45,153 nt of DNA from Actinomycetes bacterium (GTDB taxonomy: Bacteria; Actinomycetota; Thermoleophilia; RBG-16-64-13), in assembly GCA_021372435.1 (NCBI GenBank), contig JAJFUK010000156.1, forward strand, positions 1 to 45,153, written 5' to 3'. Below the pieces are notes generated by a model. That model searched no databases, was not told the DNA's origin, and was given only the letters and a program-made list of their open reading frames with translations. The translations under genes were made by a program, and so were the position numbers. This document shows, piece after piece, positions 40,352-45,153 of the stretch; positions within the stretch are counted from its first letter, which is position 1; every line of letters starts with the position of its first letter.

Positions 40352-41230
40352 ATGAAAGCATGTTCGCTCAGTATCAGCGAGCTCGAAGCCATCGCTCGAC
40401 AGGGACGGCGTCTTATCGTACAAACGGTAGTGCACGCCAACGGCGGTCACCTGGGCGGGCCCCTGTCCGCCTTTGACATCCTCACTGCGCTCTATTTCCG
40501 GATCTTGAACATCCGACCGCAGGAGCCCGACTGGCCCGATAGGGACCGGTTCATCCTCTCTAAAGGGCATGCCTCGATCGCCCTGTACACAATCCTCGCC
40601 TTGCGTGGCTACTTCTCGGTCGAGGAGCTTTCGACCTTCGACGCCATCGATTCCAGACTTCAGGGGCATCCGGACATGACGGTGACTCCCGGAGTCGACA
40701 TGTCGAGTGGCTCGCTGGGCCTTGGTTTTTCGGCGGGCATCGGGATCGCGCTGGGAGCCAGGCTGGCAGCCAAGACGTTCAAGACCTGGGTGATGCTGGG
40801 CGACGGTGAATGCAACGAGGGCATCGTCTGGGAAGGAGCCCATGTGGCGCAGCGCTATGCCCTCGACAACCTCATCGCCATCGTGGATCACAACGGACTC
40901 CAGCAGTTCGGATGGCGTGGCGCAGATGGAACGGACCGTCTACCCCCCTACCTAGGAAGTGAACTGAAGGACCGGTGGGCCGCCTTCGGATGGAAGGTGC
41001 TCGAGACCGATGGCCATGACATGGCCGCCGTGATCGACGTTCTCGAGGCGGCGCGGGAGCCCGGGGGTAGGCCGGTCATCGTGATCGCTCACACGGTGAA
41101 GGGCAAGGGGGTTTCCTTCATGGAAGGCAACTACCTCTGGCACAGCCGAGTCCCCGACGATGAGGAAGTTGCGGCCGCGCTCGAAGAACTGAAGGACCCG
41201 GTGAGTGTTAGGGAGGAGGATCGCGGATGA
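40352..41230 (+). CDS. Transketolase-like protein, N-terminal (TPP-binding) subunit
   Basis: A 292-residue half-transketolase. It has GRRLIVQTVVHANGGHLGGPLSAFDIL (His for TPP), SKGHASIALYTILA, GHPDMTVTPGVDMSSGSLGLG (in part GSLGLG) and the TPP motif GDGECNEG...NG. Split transketolases are common in archaea and anaerobes and may act on atypical ketoses. Its ATGA overlap with the C-terminal subunit shows they form one enzyme. Next to DhaK/DhaL, a role in transferring two-carbon units to or from a short ketose is suggested, not shown. Confidence 0.92.
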   Translation: MKACSLSISELEAIARQGRRLIVQTVVHANGGHLGGPLSAFDILTALYFRILNIRPQEPDWPDRDRFILSKGHASIALYTILALRGYFSVEELSTFDAIDSRLQGHPDMTVTPGVDMSSGSLGLGFSAGIGIALGARLAAKTFKTWVMLGDGECNEGIVWEGAHVAQRYALDNLIAIVDHNGLQQFGWRGADGTDRLPPYLGSELKDRWAAFGWKVLETDGHDMAAVIDVLEAAREPGGRPVIVIAHTVKGKGVSFMEGNYLWHSRVPDDEEVAAALEELKDPVSVREEDRG

Positions 41231-42180
41231 GCCTTCCGGCCCGCAAACCGCTGAGAGTGGCCTTCGGAGAAAGCGTGGCCGAGATGGCCGAGAAGGATCC
41301 CCGCATCGTCATGCTGGACGGGGATGTAGGCGTTTCCACCCGGGCCGATATCTTCGAGGCCTCCTGCCCACAGAGGTTCTTCCAGATGGGGATCGCGGAA
41401 CAGAACATGCTCGCCGTGGCCGCTGGCTTCGCGACCGTCGGCTTCATTCCTTTCGTGAGCACGTTTGCCTGCTTCGCAGTGGCCCGGGCGCTCGACTCCA
41501 TCCGCGTTCTTATCGCTCAGCCCAAGCTAAACGTCAAGATCGCTGGGGGCTACGCGGGGCTCCTAGCCGGGAAGACGGGTAAGACCCATCTGATGTTCGA
41601 TGATGTGTCGATCATGCGGGCGATGGCCAACATGGCAGTAATAGCGCCGGCGGACGAGATGGAAACACGGCAGGCGATTCAGACTGCGGTTGAGATCGAT
41701 GGCCCCGTCTACCTGCGAATCACGCGGGAAACCTCTCCCCTACTTTTTGACTCCACCTACCGATTCGAGTTCGGCAGAGGGGTCGTCGTTCGGGACGGCA
41801 AAGACGTATCGCTCGTGACCACAGGTGTCCAGACCGGTCGAGTCGTAGAGGCGGCGGAAATCCTTTCCCAGCAGGGCGTCAACGCCCTGGTGTTGCACCT
41901 GCCCACGATCAAGCCGTTCGACTCGGATGCAATCATCGAGGCCGCAAGAGCCACAGGCTTCGTCATCACGATAGAAGAGGGCACAGTCGTCGGAGGACTT
42001 GGTGGGGCCGTCGCAGAGACTCTTGCAGATAGATTTCCCGTCACTGTCAAGCGTTTGGGCATACCGGACGTTTTTGGAGAGAGCGGAGCGGACGAAGCTC
42101 TGCTTGAGAAGTACCGCCTATCCGCATCCAAGGTTGCCGAAGACGTGTTGATGTTGCTGGGAGCGGCACGACGACGATAG
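41227..42180 (+). CDS. Transketolase-like protein, C-terminal subunit
   Basis: A 317-residue partner subunit with the pyrimidine-binding domain (DGDVGVSTRADIF, MGIAEQNMLAVAAGFATVG with the catalytic Glu, FVSTFACFAVARALDSIR) and the transketolase C-domain (VSLVTTGVQTGRVVEAAEIL, IEEGTVVGGLGGAVAETL). It resembles both transketolase and DXP synthase; the split pair and neighbours favour transketolase. Last gene of the catabolic operon before the second TetR. Confidence 0.92.
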   Translation: MSLPARKPLRVAFGESVAEMAEKDPRIVMLDGDVGVSTRADIFEASCPQRFFQMGIAEQNMLAVAAGFATVGFIPFVSTFACFAVARALDSIRVLIAQPKLNVKIAGGYAGLLAGKTGKTHLMFDDVSIMRAMANMAVIAPADEMETRQAIQTAVEIDGPVYLRITRETSPLLFDSTYRFEFGRGVVVRDGKDVSLVTTGVQTGRVVEAAEILSQQGVNALVLHLPTIKPFDSDAIIEAARATGFVITIEEGTVVGGLGGAVAETLADRFPVTVKRLGIPDVFGESGADEALLEKYRLSASKVAEDVLMLLGAARRR

Positions 42181-42206
42181 CGGCCGATGACGGTCCAGCG
42201 TTCCCG

Positions 42207-43025
42207 ATGGGAGAGTCAAGCGTGCCCAAAACGACAGACGGGGCCTTGCATAGGGCGGCACGTCTGGTGGGAGGTCGGACGGACGTGGAAAAAGAAAACG
42301 AAAGCACCATACCAGCACAGCTTTCACGCAAGGACGCAAGAAAGAAGCAGTGGGTCAGTCGCACTAGTAGCGAGCGGCAGGCTGAAATCGCCGATGCCAC
42401 GTTGCGATTGATCGCGCGCCACGGCCTCCAGGGAACCACAGTTTCCCGTATTGCCAGGGAAGTCGGCATGGAGCCGCCCTCGCTCTATGCGCACTTCTCC
42501 AGTCGGCAGGACATGCTGCTCGCGGCCTTTGACCTGATGTGCGATCGAATCGACACGCATCTGAGTCTACCGACCGAGCTGAACGTACTTGAACGCTTAC
42601 GCAGGCTCGGCGAGACCCATTCAATGCTCATCTCAGGTGAGTTCGACGGCTTCGTTCTGCCGACGTTCGAAATCCTCACTGCGCCCGGCGATACCGGCCT
42701 TCGTGAAGTCTCCAGCCAGAGACAGCTTGTGACGCTCGACACCCTGGCGGGTTTGGTGGAGGAGGGCAAGCGCCAGGGAACAATCCGTCCAGACATGGAT
42801 TCTCGGATTGGTGCCTACCAGATGATGCTTCTCTTCTGGGCTGAGGACGTGACAAGACTGATGGGGATTGATGAGTTCGTGTCAGAGGGCTTTTCCGGGA
42901 GAATCCTCGACCTCTTCCTGCGTGACATGGCAGCCACGCCGGATCTTGTTTCTGCCGGAGGCGCTGAAGCAGACGCGGAGGGCTCCGCTACACCAGGTTC
43001 ACGGCGAGACGCCGAGAATGCCTGA
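42207..43025 (+). CDS. TetR/AcrR family regulator (copy 2), paralogue of the TetR at 28188
   Basis: A 272-residue TetR protein. The HTH, ERQAEIADATLRLIARHG...TTVSRIAREVGMEPPSLYAHF, and the distal LLFWAEDVTRLMGIDEFVSEGF match copy 1 almost residue for residue, while the N-terminal 45 residues and C-terminal 25 differ. A similar HTH implies a similar operator, but no YCTAAC/GTTAGG palindrome is seen next to this gene. It is read in the same direction as the catabolic operon, 26 nt after it, so it may be co-transcribed. ATG 42207 is used; in-frame GTG codons downstream are possible. Confidence 0.88.
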   Translation: MGESSVPKTTDGALHRAARLVGGRTDVEKENESTIPAQLSRKDARKKQWVSRTSSERQAEIADATLRLIARHGLQGTTVSRIAREVGMEPPSLYAHFSSRQDMLLAAFDLMCDRIDTHLSLPTELNVLERLRRLGETHSMLISGEFDGFVLPTFEILTAPGDTGLREVSSQRQLVTLDTLAGLVEEGKRQGTIRPDMDSRIGAYQMMLLFWAEDVTRLMGIDEFVSEGFSGRILDLFLRDMAATPDLVSAGGAEADAEGSATPGSRRDAENA

Positions 43026-43167
43026 CGCCCCTTCAAAGCTGGGTAGAACCGAACTCCATGGCCTCGGTCCAAGCAGTGTGGCAAGAACACCGGCTCTAGT
43101 TTGGGCGCGCCTCTGACGTTGCATTTGGGGAGTTGGTGGCGGGCCGAAAGACCGCCTTCCAGGTGAC

Positions 43168-44511
43168 ATGAACCCTATCGAAAGGACACGGCACATGATA
43201 GCTGACACCAGAACCAGGGAATATCAAGCGCGGGCCATGAAGGTAATGCCTGGGCCACAAAGCAACCTTCGCATGCCCATCAACATCAGACCTACATTCA
43301 TCGAACGGGGGCAGGGGTCTCACCTGTGGGATGTTGATGGTAACGAGTACATAGACTACATGATCGCCGCAGGGCCAGGGATACTTGGACAGAGCAACCC
43401 CGAATTCATTGACGCTATGAAGGCCCAACTAGACAAGCTGCTCTACTCAGTTTCGGGAGCTTCGCAGACGCCTATGGAAGTCGATCTCGCCGAGAAACTC
43501 GTGCAGACTATTCCATGCGCGGAGAAAGTCAGATTCCTGCTATCCGGAACTGAGGCAGTGCAACTGGCCATAAGATTGGCTAGGGCATATACGGGGCGCC
43601 GGTACTTCATACGTTTTGAGGGAAGCTACCATGGCTGGTTGGACAATGTCCTTGGAGGACTGGTTCATGACAACCCGGCGGACAACCCTTTCCCATACGA
43701 AGGAGAAGGCGATTCCCTGGGAACGGCCGGGCGAGATCCTTCCGCCTTCGAGCAGTGCTTCTACCTGCCATACAATGATATTGAAACGCTCGAACAAGTG
43801 CTTGACAGGAGGGGTCACGAGGTTGCAGTGATTCTCGTTGAGACCATTCAGGCTAGTGGGGTCATATGCCCCAAGCCCGGCTACCTAGAGCGCGTCCAGG
43901 CACTGTGTGAAAAGTACGGCATACTTCTTTGTTTCGATGAAGTAGTCACTGGTTTTCGTGTCGCGCTGGGAGGGGCCCAGGAACTCTTGGGCATAACCCC
44001 GGATCTGGCCATCTATGGCAAGGCGGTGTCGGGTGGTCTCCCATTGGCAGTGCTGGCTGGTCGAAGCGATGTGATGGATCTGTTGCTGGGATCCAAGGTA
44101 GTGGGTGCCGGTACATTCAACGGTTACCCTCTTGGGGTATCTGCAGCGTTGGCCACGATGGAGATCCTGCAACGAGATGACGGTGCCATATACCGTAGAA
44201 TAGATGACGTGCAAGCCAAGCTTGTTGGGGGATTGGCAGAGATCATCAAGCGCCACGGAGTAAAAGCTTTAATAAACAGCGTTAGGGGTATTCTCACCGT
44301 TCATTTTACTGATAAAGAAGTAGTCTGGAGTATGAAGGATGTCACACCAGCCGAAACACAGATGTCTCATAAGTTTCGTCTCTGTCTAGCCAATGAGAAT
44401 ATACTTATTCTTTTTGGCGGACGCTGGCTAATCAGCGCCGCTCATACTGATGAAGACGTAGATAGAACGCTTGAATGCGCAGATAGAGCGGTGGCACGCC
44501 TATATTTATAG
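43168..44511 (+). CDS. Class III aminotransferase, glutamate-1-semialdehyde aminomutase-like
   Basis: A 447-residue PLP enzyme with VMPGPQSNLRMP, WDVDGNEYIDYMIAAGPGILG (in part DGNEYIDY), SGTEAVQLAIRLARAYTGR (SGTEAV), the FDEVVTGFR Asp and the PLP Lys in AIYGKAVSGGLPL. It belongs to the HemL-like branch, which also contains transaminases and aminomutases of secondary or catabolic pathways; the location is against a haem role. Codon use is clearly richer in A/T than in the rest of the window, most of all in the last 250 bases, which suggests separate acquisition. AGGTGAC precedes the ATG. Confidence 0.88.
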   Translation: MNPIERTRHMIADTRTREYQARAMKVMPGPQSNLRMPINIRPTFIERGQGSHLWDVDGNEYIDYMIAAGPGILGQSNPEFIDAMKAQLDKLLYSVSGASQTPMEVDLAEKLVQTIPCAEKVRFLLSGTEAVQLAIRLARAYTGRRYFIRFEGSYHGWLDNVLGGLVHDNPADNPFPYEGEGDSLGTAGRDPSAFEQCFYLPYNDIETLEQVLDRRGHEVAVILVETIQASGVICPKPGYLERVQALCEKYGILLCFDEVVTGFRVALGGAQELLGITPDLAIYGKAVSGGLPLAVLAGRSDVMDLLLGSKVVGAGTFNGYPLGVSAALATMEILQRDDGAIYRRIDDVQAKLVGGLAEIIKRHGVKALINSVRGILTVHFTDKEVVWSMKDVTPAETQMSHKFRLCLANENILILFGGRWLISAAHTDEDVDRTLECADRAVARLYL

Positions 44512-44589
44512 AGAGACATATTCGGGATAAATATACAATTACTCTGTGACGGAAACAATTATGCATCGCCTGTTAGCACAGCTCGTGGC

Positions 44590-45030
44590 CAGGCCGGGCG
44601 CCTGCTACACGGGACAGAGCAGCTATGAACACGTCGCTTTCCAAGACACGCCACAAGCCGCTGGTGGGTAGAAGGTTGTTTGGTCCGCTACGGCTTGCCC
44701 TCATCGGCCACCGGTATGTTGCCGAGAAACAGCAAGCCTTCACCAACCACTACCTCAAGGAAGGCATCTTCTGCGGTAATTGTGGCGCTAAGCTCGGCAC
44801 CATGAATCCCGAAACCGCATCGGGGCCAGATGTCACCACTTCTTCTGCCTTGGTCGCCTGTATGACCCGTAAAGCTCCACGCAGGACGTCGTGCTCATCG
44901 ATGCGGACCCGGCTATCCGACTCTTCAATCAGGCCTCTTCGAGAAGCTGATCGTCTCCGACACCGGGTCCGTGAAGCACGAGCTGGCCGAACCTTTCAAG
45001 TTGCTCCTCGATCCGGCGTTCCGCAGCTGA
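44590..45030 (+). pseudogene. Serine recombinase C-terminal remnant with several frameshifts
   Basis: Pieces of a large serine recombinase can be read in successive frames. They are YTGQSSYEHVAFQDT (about 44610-44655), then HKPLVGRRLFGPLR...EKQQAFTNHYLKEGIFCGNCGAKL (44649-44800, the zinc ribbon), then CHHFFCLGRLYDP and VVLIDADPAIRLFNQ (about 44830-44935), then LFEKLIVSDTGSVKHELAEPF and LLLDPAFRS with a stop at about 45030. The order matches the end of recombinases of the resolvase/invertase large subfamily. The catalytic Ser domain is absent and at least three frame changes are needed, so it is dead. It marks past insertion at the right end of the island. Confidence 0.72.
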
Positions 45031-45153
45031 CCTCGCCCATAGGGCGATGAAAAGTGCGTTTGAGCAGGGGAAAGCAGCGATTCAGCGCGAAGGCGCCGTG
45101 TGCCTATGGGATTTGAGGCCCGAAAAGGGGCTAGGAAGCCTTGGATGCGGGCC

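Overview
The window is high-GC bacterial DNA with tight, mostly co-directional operons, many ATGA or TAATG overlaps and frequent GTG/TTG starts. The gene content points to a strict anaerobe: two electron-bifurcating-type [FeFe]-hydrogenases, a sensory [FeFe]-hydrogenase kinase, Rex, and a selenium-metabolism cluster. The high GC content and a Thr/Ala/Pro-rich lipoprotein linker suggest a deep-branching anaerobic actinobacterium (Coriobacteriia, Geothermincolia or Aquicultoria type). That placement is inference; no rRNA or other marker gene is present.

Region A (1-18380, + strand) is one long hydrogen-metabolism locus. It opens with the 3' part of a Rex-DRTGG fusion. Next come a multidomain HATPase / ferredoxin / H-cluster-like / FeS protein, a DRTGG protein, a PHP-domain protein and a HATPase fused in frame to HydC. 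The first hydrogenase follows: a thioredoxin-like [2Fe-2S] ferredoxin, a HydB carrying a GltD/NfnB-like flavoprotein module, and HydA. Then come a stand-alone receiver, an H-cluster histidine kinase (HydS-like), a receiver-kinase hybrid and a second stand-alone receiver. The second hydrogenase consists of a fused NuoE-NuoF subunit and a second HydA. The locus ends at a perfect 16-bp inverted repeat. H-cluster maturases (hydE, hydF, hydG) are not in the window.

Region B (18544-23107, - strand) holds a DUF456 membrane protein and a selenium/sulfur operon: cysteine desulfurase-like protein, DUF3343 and YedF. The operon is preceded by a 40-codon reading frame with a perfect Shine-Dalgarno, an in-frame TGA at codon 8 and a SECIS-like hairpin 20 nt downstream of it. 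This is the best candidate for something undescribed, a Cys-rich micro-selenoprotein. A PadR regulator and its partner membrane protein follow, read from a consensus promoter that predicts a leaderless mRNA.

Region C (23412-45030) is a catabolic island. It contains a TPP-dependent 2-oxoacid/acetoin dehydrogenase E1 alpha/beta pair without E2 or E3, and a TetR-M29-like-amidohydrolase operon. Divergent from that operon are a broken MBL-fold gene and a UbiD-family decarboxylase. Next come a complete LIV-type ABC transporter, a beta-keto acid cleavage enzyme, an SDR, DhaK and DhaL, a cupin, a split transketolase, a second TetR paralogous to the first, and a lower-GC HemL-like aminotransferase. 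A frameshifted serine-recombinase remnant ends the region. Palindromes of the form YCTAAC-N8-GTTAGG overlap the promoters of the TetR/UbiD divergon and of the transporter operon, so one TetR probably controls both. The substrate is not identifiable from sequence; a small hydroxy/keto acid imported by the ABC system fits best.
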